A stretch of DNA of 17,180 nt from an uncultured Eubacteriales bacterium (GTDB lineage Bacteria; Bacillota_A; Clostridia; Oscillospirales; Oscillospiraceae), in the NCBI GenBank assembly GCA_949747935.1, contig CATKHE010000171.1, forward strand, positions 1 through 17,180, written 5' to 3'. The number at the start of each line of letters is the position of its first letter. The stretch's first letter is position 1. The notes beneath the pieces were generated by a model. That model was not told where the DNA came from and searched no databases. It saw only the letters and a program-made list of their open reading frames with translations. Position numbers and translations under genes: made by a program. Shown in pieces: positions 1 to 7,407 of this stretch.

Positions 1-294
1 ATCATAAGTAGACCACCAGATATCTCCCATATTCTCTCCGTAGCTCAGGTCGAAAAGCGTCCCATCAGTCTCAAGGTCCAGATAGTCTCCCTCCTCGTCA
101 GCCTCGTGGTACAGGTAAATATCCATCCAATTTCCGCTGTGCAGGTTCTTCATAATTCGTTTCACATTGTCCTGGGTGACCTCATGAAAATTTCCGGGCC
201 AGCGCACATAATATTTCGCGGCGATGCCCTCTGGCAGTTCCGCCGGGACCTCGGCCACAGGAATAAACTCTCTATGCTCAACCCATTTACCCAT
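1..294 (-). CDS. Small hypothetical protein, 3' end cut by window edge
   Basis: The reading frame is open from ATG at 294 to the window edge (98 codons, no stop). It begins MGKWVEHREF and continues as an acidic, aromatic-rich soluble protein with no signal peptide or membrane segment; charged and tryptophan residues (EADEEGDYLDLE, DIWWSTYD) lie near the cut. An AGGGG ribosome site sits about 9-10 bases upstream. It lies 17 bases downstream of prmC on the same strand, so it is probably the last gene seen of that operon. In many Clostridia prfA follows prmC; this is not PrfA. I do not recognise the family. The frame and ribosome site make a real gene likely. Confidence 0.7.
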   Translation of the reverse strand, partial: MGKWVEHREFIPVAEVPAELPEGIAAKYYVRWPGNFHEVTQDNVKRIMKNLHSGNWMDIYLYHEADEEGDYLDLETDGTLFDLSYGENMGDIWWSTYD

Positions 295-311
295 AGCAAA
301 ATACCCCTATT

Positions 312-1175
312 CTAATTGTTAATGGTCCCCTCCACCACACGGAGGATATTCTGGGTATCGGGGAGCGTCTTGATCTCCTCATATCCGTTTTGAGCCAGAA
401 TATCCTCTACAGCGGGAGCCTGCCCCAGGCCCACCTCAAAAATGAGGGAGCCCCCCAGACGCAGGGCGGACTTCCATTTGGCGGCGATGGCCCGATAGAA
501 ATCCAGCCCCTCCTCCCCGCCATCCAGAGCCAAGCGGGGCTCATAGTCCTTCACGGAGACATCCAAACCTTCAATATCGCCGCTGGGTATGTAAGGGGGA
601 TTACACACAATAGCGTCAAAATCCCACAGTGCAGAGGTCGGATTTTCAAAAGCGTTGACCGACAGACAAGTGACCCGGGCGTTGAGCTCGTTGCGGCGAA
701 CGTTCTGCTTACAGACCCGCAGGGCCCCTTCCGACAGCTCCCCCAGCACCACCCGGCACTCAGGGGCATTGGCGGCGATGGCCAGCCCCACACAGCCGCT
801 GCCGGCGCACAAATCCAGCACTCGGGCTCCCTCACCGGAATCCCGGGCCTTGAGAATACCCCGCTCGGCCAGCAGCTCGGTGTCCAGTCGGGGAATGAGC
901 ACATCCCGGGAGATATCCAGCGACAGGCCATAAAACTCCCACTCCCCGATGATATAGGCCACCGGCTCGCCCGCCAGACGGCGCTGGACCAGTTCCTCCA
1001 CCCGCCGCTCCAGTTCCCCTGATGCATAGAGGGACATGTCCCGATAGAACTGTTCCCGGCTTTTGTCCGCAGCAAAGCAGATGATTTCCCGGGCCTCCAG
1101 CTGAGCGGACTCTACCCCTGCTTTTTTCAGCCGGGCTCGGGTATCCAGGAATAAATTGTTATAGGTGGTCGCCAT
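312..1175 (-). CDS. prmC: Peptide chain release factor N5-glutamine methyltransferase PrmC (HemK)
   Basis: Cytosolic SAM-dependent methyltransferase that modifies the glutamine of the GGQ motif in release factors RF1 and RF2, aiding translation termination. The 287-residue product has the usual full length: an N-terminal helical substrate-binding domain (about 1-85) containing the family GEWEFYG stretch, IPRLDTE at 95-101, the SAM-binding loop VLDLCAGSGCVG (119-130), and the catalytic NPPY motif at 192-195. The start is supported by AGGAAGGTGA shortly before the ATG. It lies 43 bases downstream of the DUF1385 gene, a pairing common in Clostridia, often with rpmE and prfA nearby. The first motif has Leu where the commoner form is IPRPDTE. 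Identification is secure from the combined motifs. Confidence 0.95.
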   Translation of the reverse strand: MATTYNNLFLDTRARLKKAGVESAQLEAREIICFAADKSREQFYRDMSLYASGELERRVEELVQRRLAGEPVAYIIGEWEFYGLSLDISRDVLIPRLDTELLAERGILKARDSGEGARVLDLCAGSGCVGLAIAANAPECRVVLGELSEGALRVCKQNVRRNELNARVTCLSVNAFENPTSALWDFDAIVCNPPYIPSGDIEGLDVSVKDYEPRLALDGGEEGLDFYRAIAAKWKSALRLGGSLIFEVGLGQAPAVEDILAQNGYEEIKTLPDTQNILRVVEGTINN

Positions 1176-1218
1176 GGAATCACCTTCCTGATGTTTTTAA
1201 GCGGAAATCCCCGGCCAT

Positions 1219-2193
1219 TTACCATGCGTCCGCACCTTTCTCCTCTGGCAGGACCAACTCCAGCGCCCGGATACCCACCTGGATCATGGAATCATCTGGC
1301 TCAAAGGTGGTAAAATTTTGCAGCCACAGCCCTGGTGCGGTAAAGAACCGGGTAACAGGTCCATCATGCCGGCCGGCCCAGCGGTTGATCTCATAGCTGA
1401 AGCCCACAATGACCGGCAGCATGGCCAGATGAGCCAGAAAACGCAGGAAGGGATTGCTTACCGGCCAGATGGCAAAGACTACGGTGGACACAAGGATGGA
1501 GATAGCAATAACCATAAACAGGAAGCTTGTCCCGCATCGGGGATGGTGCCGGGGCTGTTTCCGGACATTCTCCACCGTGAGAGGCAGCCCGGCCTCATAG
1601 CAGAAGATCGTTTTATGCTCTGCTCCATGGTAGGAAAATACCCGCCTCATCTCCCCCATACGGGAGCAAAGAGCCAGATAGGCCACAAAAATCAGCAGTT
1701 TCAACGCACTCTCCGCTAAATTCCGGACCAGCATGGATGAGGTCAGGACGGTGACAGCCGTCCCCAGCAGGGTAGGCAGCAAAAAAAACAGGCCGACGGA
1801 CATACCAATTCCAAGTGCTACCGCAAAGGTAGTAATCAGTGCGGTAACCCTTTCACTGCCCAGCTTCTCATTGAGCCAGATTTCCAGCTTGGAGGGCTCC
1901 TCCTCTTCTCCGTCCTCGTCTTCTGAAAAAAATTCAGCGGAAAACAACAGTGCGGTGACCCCGTTGTACATGGAATCGCAAAAATTGACCACTCCACGGA
2001 GAAGAGGCCAGCCTAAAACGGGATGTTTGTCTTTGATAAACCGGAGCTCCTTCTCCTGAACCTCCAGCTCACCGTCCGGCCTGCGGACTACCACGGCCTG
2101 CTTCTTGGGACCGCGCATCATAATGCCCTCGATCAGGGCCTGCCCACCGCACATAGTTTTAAATTTGGGGCACATACAATCTTGCTTGGACAT
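1219..2193 (-). CDS. DUF1385 (YqhQ-like) multi-pass membrane protein
   Basis: A 324-residue membrane protein of the DUF1385 family, often called a putative metal-dependent enzyme; its biochemical role is unknown. Family marks visible: GGQALIEGIMMRGP near the N-terminus (16-29), YHGAEHKTI at 188-196, HPRCGTSF at 217-224, and the C-terminal PGLWLQNFTTFEPDDSMIQV block. Conserved His, Cys and Glu residues could bind metal. Hydrophobic segments lie at about 117-142, 162-176, 224-246 and 251-267. I chose the ATG at 2193 rather than one 11 codons upstream, because AAAGGAG lies at proper spacing before it and MSKQDCMCPKF fits the family start. An acidic run (EDEDGEEEEP) lies at 91-100. First gene of an operon with prmC. 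Confidence 0.9.
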   Translation of the reverse strand: MSKQDCMCPKFKTMCGGQALIEGIMMRGPKKQAVVVRRPDGELEVQEKELRFIKDKHPVLGWPLLRGVVNFCDSMYNGVTALLFSAEFFSEDEDGEEEEPSKLEIWLNEKLGSERVTALITTFAVALGIGMSVGLFFLLPTLLGTAVTVLTSSMLVRNLAESALKLLIFVAYLALCSRMGEMRRVFSYHGAEHKTIFCYEAGLPLTVENVRKQPRHHPRCGTSFLFMVIAISILVSTVVFAIWPVSNPFLRFLAHLAMLPVIVGFSYEINRWAGRHDGPVTRFFTAPGLWLQNFTTFEPDDSMIQVGIRALELVLPEEKGADAW

Positions 2194-2237
2194 GTAGGTT
2201 CTCCTTTGGCTGCCTTTTCCAGGCATTAATTCTCAAC

Positions 2238-2291
2238 AGGCCGGGTTTTTCGCCGGCCTTCTCATATTACGGCCCGACAGGAATACCGGGC
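2238..2291 (-). promoter_or_regulatory. Two hairpins in the 5' leader of the DUF1385-prmC operon
   Basis: The roughly 100-base leader between the promoter and the DUF1385 start can form two hairpins. The first is 5 bp (GCCCG with CGGGC, 2272-2276 and 2287-2291); the second is a 7-bp AGGCCGG/CCGGCCT stem around an 8-base A-rich loop (2238-2259). Neither is followed by a T-run, so they are not plain terminators. They could stop read-through from the kinase gene poorly, stabilise the message, or mean nothing. No known riboswitch pattern is evident. Confidence 0.4.
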
Positions 2292-2300
2292 TCTGAACCT

Positions 2301-2329
2301 ATTTTACCAGACTAAGCCTCAATTTTCAA
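2301..2329 (-). promoter_or_regulatory. Sigma-A promoter for the DUF1385-prmC operon
   Basis: On the minus strand: -35 TTGAAA (2324-2329), a 17-base spacer and -10 TAAAAT (2301-2306), with a TG extension one base before the -10. The -35 lies inside the last codons of the upstream kinase gene. The expected transcript start is near 2294, giving a leader of about 100 bases. Spacing and hexamers are close to consensus. Confidence 0.7.
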
Positions 2330-3746
2330 CCGGCAGATAAATTGTGACAATGAACCCTCCGCCCTCGGCGTTGCCTACCTCCATTCGCCCCTCGTGTCGG
2401 ACTACAATCTCCTCACAAACGGCCAGTCCAATGCCTGAGCCCCGCGCCTTAGAGCTGCCCTTATAGAACTTGTTTTTCAGATAGGGCAGTTCCTCCTCAA
2501 GCGCTCCCGGACCGTAGTCCCGGATTCGGATAACAGCGTCGTTCCCCTCCTGATAGAGGGAAACCAAAATATGTTTCCCTGCGCCGCCGTGCTTGGCCGC
2601 ATTGTCCAGCAGATTGCAGAACACCTGCCGCAGCCGTTCCGGGTCACCGGAAATGGGCAGCATCTCCTCTGGACCGTCTGCGTAGTCCAGCGTAATGCCC
2701 TCCTTACGGAAAAACTCCTTATATGTGTATACCGCGTCCTCCAGCTCCGCTTTCAGGTCCAGCGGCTCCACCGACAGGGTAAACCGGCCGTCCTCAATAC
2801 GGGAAAACCCCAGCAGCTCCTCCACCATATTGCTCAGCCGCTTGGCCTCGGACACAATAATAGACATGCCCTTGCGCATATCCTCAGCGGAACGGACCTC
2901 TCCGGCCTGTATGGTCTCCGCCCAGCCTGTGATGGCGGTGAGGGGAGTGCGCAGTTCATGGGACATAGAGGAAATAAACTCGCTTTGCGTTTTCTCTGAC
3001 TGACGGATCTTCATCGACATGTCGTTAATAGCGTCGGTAAGTTCGCCGATCTCATCGTCAAACTTCTTCTCAATCTGAACGCCGTAGCTTCCGTCGGCAA
3101 TCACCCGGGCAATTTCGGTAATAGCGGCCAGAGGTTCTACAATGGAGCGGACAAAATACAAGTTGGAAAAATACACCATAGCAAAAATACCCAAGGCAAT
3201 TGCCGAAATCACCGCCATGGCGAAGGTAAACTGCCGGTCAATTCCGGACAGAGAGGTGACATAGCGAATGACCCCTACCACCTCCCCCTGGTAGATTACC
3301 GGGCTGGAGGCGGCCAGGATTCGCTCTCCGGTGTCGGGGTCCCTCCCTCTCCAGGGACTGGCGCTCCGCTCATTCAGGGCCTTTTGAATGTCAGGGGTGC
3401 TGGGGGTACTGCCGGCGGTCAGGTCGTTTCCGGAGTACAGCACCGCTCCGGCGGTGTCCAGAAACTGAAGCTCCAGCCGGCTCTTGTCCTCATAGCTGCT
3501 CACCGCCTGTTGGGCCGCAGCCCGGTAGTCAGAGCTGGTATACATCCGAAACCCGTTAGCGGAGGATGTGGCCTTTCGCTCCAGGTCGTCCGCCGGGCCG
3601 CTGTAATAGTAGCTCCACAGCATGGCGGCAAACGCACTTACAGCCAGCACCAGAATCAGCAGCACAATGGCCACACTGTTTACCAGCCACCGCCGCCGGA
3701 TGCCGCGGATTTTGACCTGGTCCTGTAATCTTGTAGCCTTGGCCAT
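2319..3746 (-). CDS. Membrane sensor histidine kinase with HAMP domain
   Basis: A 475-residue two-component sensor kinase. Domains in order: a basic N-terminus, helix 1 at about 22-44, an outside sensor region of about 125 residues (45-172), helix 2 at about 174-198, HAMP at about 200-250, a HisKA domain with phospho-acceptor His263 in SxSHELRTPL, then the ATPase domain with N-box NLLDNAAKHG (378-387), G1 DYGPG (410-414) and G2 GSGIGLAV (436-443). All catalytic boxes look intact. The outside region has no motif I can name. AGGAGGAGGTGA precedes the ATG at ideal spacing. It is the third gene of an operon, 78 bases after the response regulator, across a GC-rich palindromic gap. The natural partner is the adjacent OmpR-type regulator; the stimulus is unknown. 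Confidence 0.95.
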   Translation of the reverse strand: MAKATRLQDQVKIRGIRRRWLVNSVAIVLLILVLAVSAFAAMLWSYYYSGPADDLERKATSSANGFRMYTSSDYRAAAQQAVSSYEDKSRLELQFLDTAGAVLYSGNDLTAGSTPSTPDIQKALNERSASPWRGRDPDTGERILAASSPVIYQGEVVGVIRYVTSLSGIDRQFTFAMAVISAIALGIFAMVYFSNLYFVRSIVEPLAAITEIARVIADGSYGVQIEKKFDDEIGELTDAINDMSMKIRQSEKTQSEFISSMSHELRTPLTAITGWAETIQAGEVRSAEDMRKGMSIIVSEAKRLSNMVEELLGFSRIEDGRFTLSVEPLDLKAELEDAVYTYKEFFRKEGITLDYADGPEEMLPISGDPERLRQVFCNLLDNAAKHGGAGKHILVSLYQEGNDAVIRIRDYGPGALEEELPYLKNKFYKGSSKARGSGIGLAVCEEIVVRHEGRMEVGNAEGGGFIVTIYLPVEN

Positions 3747-3775
3747 TGTGGTTCACCTCCTCCTGTTAATCCTTC

Positions 3776-3815
3776 CGCCCCGCCCGCGGGCGGGGCGCAT
3801 CCTCCCCCGGGGGAG
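3776..3815. repeat. Two adjacent GC-rich perfect palindromes between regulator and kinase genes
   Basis: The 78-base gap between the regulator stop and kinase start holds a 22-bp perfect palindrome (3776-3797, centre CCCGCGGG) and, four bases away, a 14-bp perfect palindrome (3802-3815, CTCCCCCGGGGGAG). In RNA these would form very stable hairpins just after the regulator stop. Neither has a T-run. They could protect the upstream message end or lower kinase output relative to regulator. The palindromes are seen directly; the role is inference. Confidence 0.75.
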
Positions 3816-3824
3816 CAGAGTTTT

Positions 3825-4514
3825 TCAGCTCCCCCACTTATATCCATACCCCCACACAGTGTTGACAAAGGTGGGCTTCTGGGCATTGTCCTCAATCTTG
3901 ATCCGAAGGCGGCGGATGTTCACATCCACAATTTTCAGCTCGCCGAAGTAATCCTTGCCCCACACGGTATCCAGTATTTCCTCCCGGGACAGGGCCTTGC
4001 CCGGATTTTCCATAAACAGCTTGACGATGGAGTACTCCACCTGGGTGAGCTTGACCCGCTGCCCGTTCTTCTCCAGCGTTCGGTTGCGGGTGTTGAGCAA
4101 AAAGGGCGGGTCGCTGATCTCATCAGGTGAGATGGGCGCCTCATCTCCGCCGGTACGGCGGAAAAGAGCATCCACCCGGGCGGTGAGCTCGGCAGGTGAG
4201 AAGGGCTTGGTCACATAGTCGTCCGCCCCGGTCATCAGACCTGTGACCTTATCCATCTCCTGAGTACGGGCGGTAAGCATGATAATGCCGATTTTGTTGT
4301 CCATGGCCCGCAGACGGCGACAGACCTCAAAACCGTCGATGCCGGGCAGCATGATATCCAGCAGGGCCACCTTGATATCCGGATTGTCCCGGACGGCACC
4401 CAGGGCCTCCTCACCGGTTCCCGCCTCCACAGTTTGATAACCCGCCCGCTTCAGGTTGATTACCACAAAGCTGCGGATATTTTCCTCGTCCTCCAGGACC
4501 AATACCTTTCTCAT
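3825..4514 (-). CDS. OmpR/PhoB-family response regulator
   Basis: A 229-residue DNA-binding response regulator. The receiver domain (about 1-118) has the acidic pocket EDEE at 8-11, phospho-acceptor Asp53 (LLDIMLPGIDG), Thr81 (LTAR) and Lys103 (TKPF). The C-terminal winged helix (about 130-229) has the typical LTQVEYSIVKLF, SREEILDTVWG, VDVNIRRLRIKIE and VNTVWGYGYK blocks. All signalling residues are present. GGGAGG lies upstream of the ATG. It starts 21 bases after the lipoprotein stop and is followed by its partner kinase, so the three genes are very probably co-transcribed. Its targets are unknown, and no direct repeat resembling an OmpR-type site was recognised at the operon promoter. Confidence 0.95.
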   Translation of the reverse strand: MRKVLVLEDEENIRSFVVINLKRAGYQTVEAGTGEEALGAVRDNPDIKVALLDIMLPGIDGFEVCRRLRAMDNKIGIIMLTARTQEMDKVTGLMTGADDYVTKPFSPAELTARVDALFRRTGGDEAPISPDEISDPPFLLNTRNRTLEKNGQRVKLTQVEYSIVKLFMENPGKALSREEILDTVWGKDYFGELKIVDVNIRRLRIKIEDNAQKPTFVNTVWGYGYKWGS

Positions 4515-4535
4515 GGGTGCTTCCCTCCCAATCCA

Positions 4536-5984
4536 TTACTCACTGTACCAGCTTCTTCGGATGGTATTGAACCGCTCCAGCAGGTCCAGCTCGTCCAGCC
4601 CGCAGTCCCAACTGCTTTTGTGAAAACGGGCGGCATAGGTAACATTTTCCTCCTCGCAGAGGACAATCCAGCCCGCCTCCTCCAGATCAGAGCTGCGGCT
4701 GCTGGAAACGCGGTAGATACTCAGGAACGGCTCCGGCTCCTGCTCCTCGCCCCTCCAATTGGAAAATACCACCTCCCGACGGCCGGTGACCTGATCGTTG
4801 CGGGAAATGGTGATTTGATCCCGCCAGCTCTCCGGGATGGTCAGATACCATCCATCACTTACATTGTGATAGGTGGTGAGCACATGGCTGCGCTTTCCGC
4901 GCACGTCGTACTGGGCCCAGTCAATCAGCCAGAAATTGCTGGACGAGCTCTCCCCATAGCTGGGCAGGGAATAAGGCGCGGGCAGCTCGGCCACCATGTC
5001 CAGATTGATGTCAGTAGGATTAATCTCGGTATAGCCCTGGATGCGCTCCCGGCTGACCCCCTCCTCTGACATCGCCACATTGGTGAGCCTGCCCCCTACA
5101 TAGGCCACCACATCAATCACCCGACCACCCTCTGCCAGGGTGCTGGTGACATACAGGGCGGGCTGATTGTAGTCCCCGGCCAGATAATTGGTGCGGACGC
5201 GGCTGACTGCGCTGATGCCGGCGGACAACTCGGCGGTATCCAGCAAGGCCATCGCCCCGTCCTCCCAGCCATAGACCTCCACCTGACTGCTCGCTCCCCC
5301 AACGTCTACTCGGGTGACCAGCACCTCAATTCGGGTGTCTTTATCCATGTCCAACAGCCGGCAGCCGCTGGATCCGTCGCTTGCCACACTGCACCGGGTG
5401 AGCAGCCGTTCCATGCCTGTCAGGTCCATCCGTGTCATCGCTCTGACAGCTGCTAAAGCCTCCTCCTCGCTCAGTCCCTCGCTGGGCAGGTCGATCTCGT
5501 CCAAGGTATACACCCCAAGCTGATATGCGCCGGAGCTGATCTGCCAGTTCACAGCCAGCTCCTTCCGGCCTTCCCCGTTAATCTGAGCGTAGTCTATGGC
5601 GTAAATGGCGCTGCCCTCGCCCTCTACCACACCGGTAACCACATACTCCTCCCCAATCTGGGTAAAAATGTAGATCTTGATAGGCTTTTCAATACCCGGC
5701 ACCCGAAAAAACGTCACTGCGCTCTCCCGCAGGCCATCTCCGTCCAGGTCCTGGAGCTGGATGCTGGCGGTATTGTCCCCCGCCATAATGGTTACATCCT
5801 CCACACGGGTGCTGAATTCCAGCTCCAGCCCTGTGCGCACCGTCCGGATTGCTCCGTTAAGCTGTTCATATCCTGCCGACTTCTCCGGCTGCCGGTACAG
5901 ATCGTCCGGCGAACGGAACAGACAGCCACTGAGCAGCAGAGACGCCGCCAACATCAGCGCAAGACTTCTCCCTTTCTTTCTCAC
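4536..5984 (-). CDS. Lipoprotein co-encoded with a two-component system
   Basis: A 482-residue predicted lipoprotein: basic MRKKGR start, hydrophobic core, then lipobox LLSGC with Cys21 as the lipid-modified residue. The mature part is an acidic, beta-rich extracytoplasmic protein with a DLDGDG loop at 79-84, resembling calcium-binding VCBS/FG-GAP-type loops, and a second weaker one (LLDMDKDTRIEV). I know no named family for it. The start is GTG, supported by AGGAGGGC closely upstream. It opens the operon that continues with the response regulator and kinase, so it may act as an accessory sensor or as a product under their control. An extended -10 promoter lies about 60 bases upstream. Lipoprotein call is firm; function unknown. 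Confidence 0.85.
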   Translation of the reverse strand: MRKKGRSLALMLAASLLLSGCLFRSPDDLYRQPEKSAGYEQLNGAIRTVRTGLELEFSTRVEDVTIMAGDNTASIQLQDLDGDGLRESAVTFFRVPGIEKPIKIYIFTQIGEEYVVTGVVEGEGSAIYAIDYAQINGEGRKELAVNWQISSGAYQLGVYTLDEIDLPSEGLSEEEALAAVRAMTRMDLTGMERLLTRCSVASDGSSGCRLLDMDKDTRIEVLVTRVDVGGASSQVEVYGWEDGAMALLDTAELSAGISAVSRVRTNYLAGDYNQPALYVTSTLAEGGRVIDVVAYVGGRLTNVAMSEEGVSRERIQGYTEINPTDINLDMVAELPAPYSLPSYGESSSSNFWLIDWAQYDVRGKRSHVLTTYHNVSDGWYLTIPESWRDQITISRNDQVTGRREVVFSNWRGEEQEPEPFLSIYRVSSSRSSDLEEAGWIVLCEEENVTYAARFHKSSWDCGLDELDLLERFNTIRRSWYSE

Positions 5985-6043
5985 AGCCGCCCTCCTCTCC
6001 GAACAAGTGTTTCTTTCATTGCCGCATAACAGCGGTGTTTATC

Positions 6044-6052
6044 ATCATACCA
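6044..6052 (-). promoter_or_regulatory. Extended -10 promoter of the lipoprotein/two-component operon
   Basis: On the minus strand TGGTATGAT gives an extended -10 (TG, one base, TATGAT) about 60 bases before the GTG start of the lipoprotein gene. There is no good -35 at 16-18 bases, as is usual for extended -10 promoters. It sits in the 114-base gap after the U32 gene. A short CCGC/GCGG hairpin can form in the leader. Confidence 0.55.
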
Positions 6053-6098
6053 CAATTCCTGAAAAAAGCCATAGGTTTTTTATATTTTTCCCGCCGTT

Positions 6099-7316
6099 CT
6101 ACCGGGGCGACAGGTCCGCTCTCCGACGCAGCAGAGACAGGGGCGGGACCTGCCGGGACAGCCTCATACGAAAGACCATTTGGGGGTGCCGGACCTCCTC
6201 CAGAGAATTTCCTTCCTCGTTCCAGAGCGCCTCCACCCGGAACGCCTGGGGCCGGACGTCAGGGCCTACCAGTTCCAGATCATCCCCCACTTTGAATTTG
6301 TTGTTCAGAGTAAGGATGGCATTCCCCTCGCCATCGCAGGACTGCACTTTGGCCACAATCTGCCAGTCCCGCACATACCGGGCATCTTGGGTAAACTGCC
6401 CCGGCTGACCGTAGAAGAAGCCGGTGGAATAATGCCGGTGGCTGATATGCTCCACCTCGTCCCGCCAAACCGGGTCCAGGGGGACTCCGGCCGCCGCCGC
6501 GTCGACGGCGTGACGGTAGGCCCCGGTGACAATGGCGGCGTAGTAGGCCGACTTGGCTCTACCCTCCAGCTTGATGGAATCCACTCCAGCGTCCGCCAAA
6601 TCGGCGACATGGTCAATCATACACATATCCCGGGAGTTCATGATGTAAGTCTCGCCGTTCTCCTCATAGACAGGAAAATATTCCCCGGGCCGCTTCTCCT
6701 CCATCAGGGCGTACTGGTAGCGGCAGGGCTGGGCGCAGGCCCCCCGGTTGGAATCCCGGCCCGTCATGTAGTTGGACAGCAGGCATCGCCCGGAGTAGCT
6801 GACGCACATGGCCCCGTGGGCAAAGACCTCAATTTCCAGTTCGGGGGGCGTCTTGGTCCGAATCTCGCAAATCTCCTCCAAAGACAGCTCCCGGGCCAGG
6901 ATGACCCGACTGGCACCCAAATCGTTCCATGTCCGGGCGGACTGGTAACTGACAATGCTGGCCTGGGTGGAGATGTGGCGCTGGACGTGGGGGGCGTACC
7001 GTTCAGCAAGGGCCAGTACCCCCACATCGGCCAAGATAACCGCGTCTACCCTCAGCTCCTCCAGATACTCCAGCCATTCCGGCAGACGGCTGACCTCGTT
7101 GTTCCGGGGCATGGTGTTGCAGGTAACGTGGACCCGGACATTTTGGGTCCGGCACAGCTCCACAGCAGCCTTCAGCTCCTCCGGCGAGAAGTTTCCGGCA
7201 AAAGAACGCATTCCGAAGGTGTTCCCAGACAGATAGACAGCGTCCGCCCCATAGGCCGCCGCCATCTGCAGCCGTTCCATATCCCCCGCCGGGGCAAGAA
7301 GCTCCATTTTTCTCAT
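6099..7316 (-). CDS. U32-family protein (collagenase-like / tRNA-hydroxylation TrhP type)
   Basis: A 405-residue U32-family protein. It begins with the typical MELLAPAGDMERLQMAAAYG block and carries the U32 signature at 163-181 (EVFAHGAMC...SGRCLLS). Cysteines C171, C178, C194, C198 and C232 fit the spacing that in TrhP/UbiU-type relatives binds an iron-sulphur cluster. The family is traditionally called peptidase, but TrhP members (YegQ; B. subtilis YrrN/YrrO) act in 5-hydroxyuridine formation at tRNA position 34. The gene follows mltG by 91 bases; in B. subtilis mltG (yrrL) also heads a run containing yrrN and yrrO, which supports the tRNA role. I chose the ATG at 7316 because AAAAGGAG precedes it; the longer frame adds 56 unconserved residues. 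Only one U32 gene is here, not a YrrN/YrrO pair. Confidence 0.88.
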   Translation of the reverse strand: MRKMELLAPAGDMERLQMAAAYGADAVYLSGNTFGMRSFAGNFSPEELKAAVELCRTQNVRVHVTCNTMPRNNEVSRLPEWLEYLEELRVDAVILADVGVLALAERYAPHVQRHISTQASIVSYQSARTWNDLGASRVILARELSLEEICEIRTKTPPELEIEVFAHGAMCVSYSGRCLLSNYMTGRDSNRGACAQPCRYQYALMEEKRPGEYFPVYEENGETYIMNSRDMCMIDHVADLADAGVDSIKLEGRAKSAYYAAIVTGAYRHAVDAAAAGVPLDPVWRDEVEHISHRHYSTGFFYGQPGQFTQDARYVRDWQIVAKVQSCDGEGNAILTLNNKFKVGDDLELVGPDVRPQAFRVEALWNEEGNSLEEVRHPQMVFRMRLSRQVPPLSLLRRRADLSPR

Positions 7317-7407
7317 AATCTCTCTCCTTTTCGGGCAAAACGGCCCAATGAGAGCTACAGGCCCCTGTGTTTTTGCGGGACCCATGCCCTCACAGGGCCG
7401 TCGGACT

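Noticed and set aside
6060..6095. Possible terminator after the U32 gene (AAAAAAGCC...GGTTTTTT and a T-rich run)
   Set aside because: The stem is almost all A-T with only two G-C pairs and a bulge, too weak to call. The region also holds the upstream part of the lipoprotein operon promoter.
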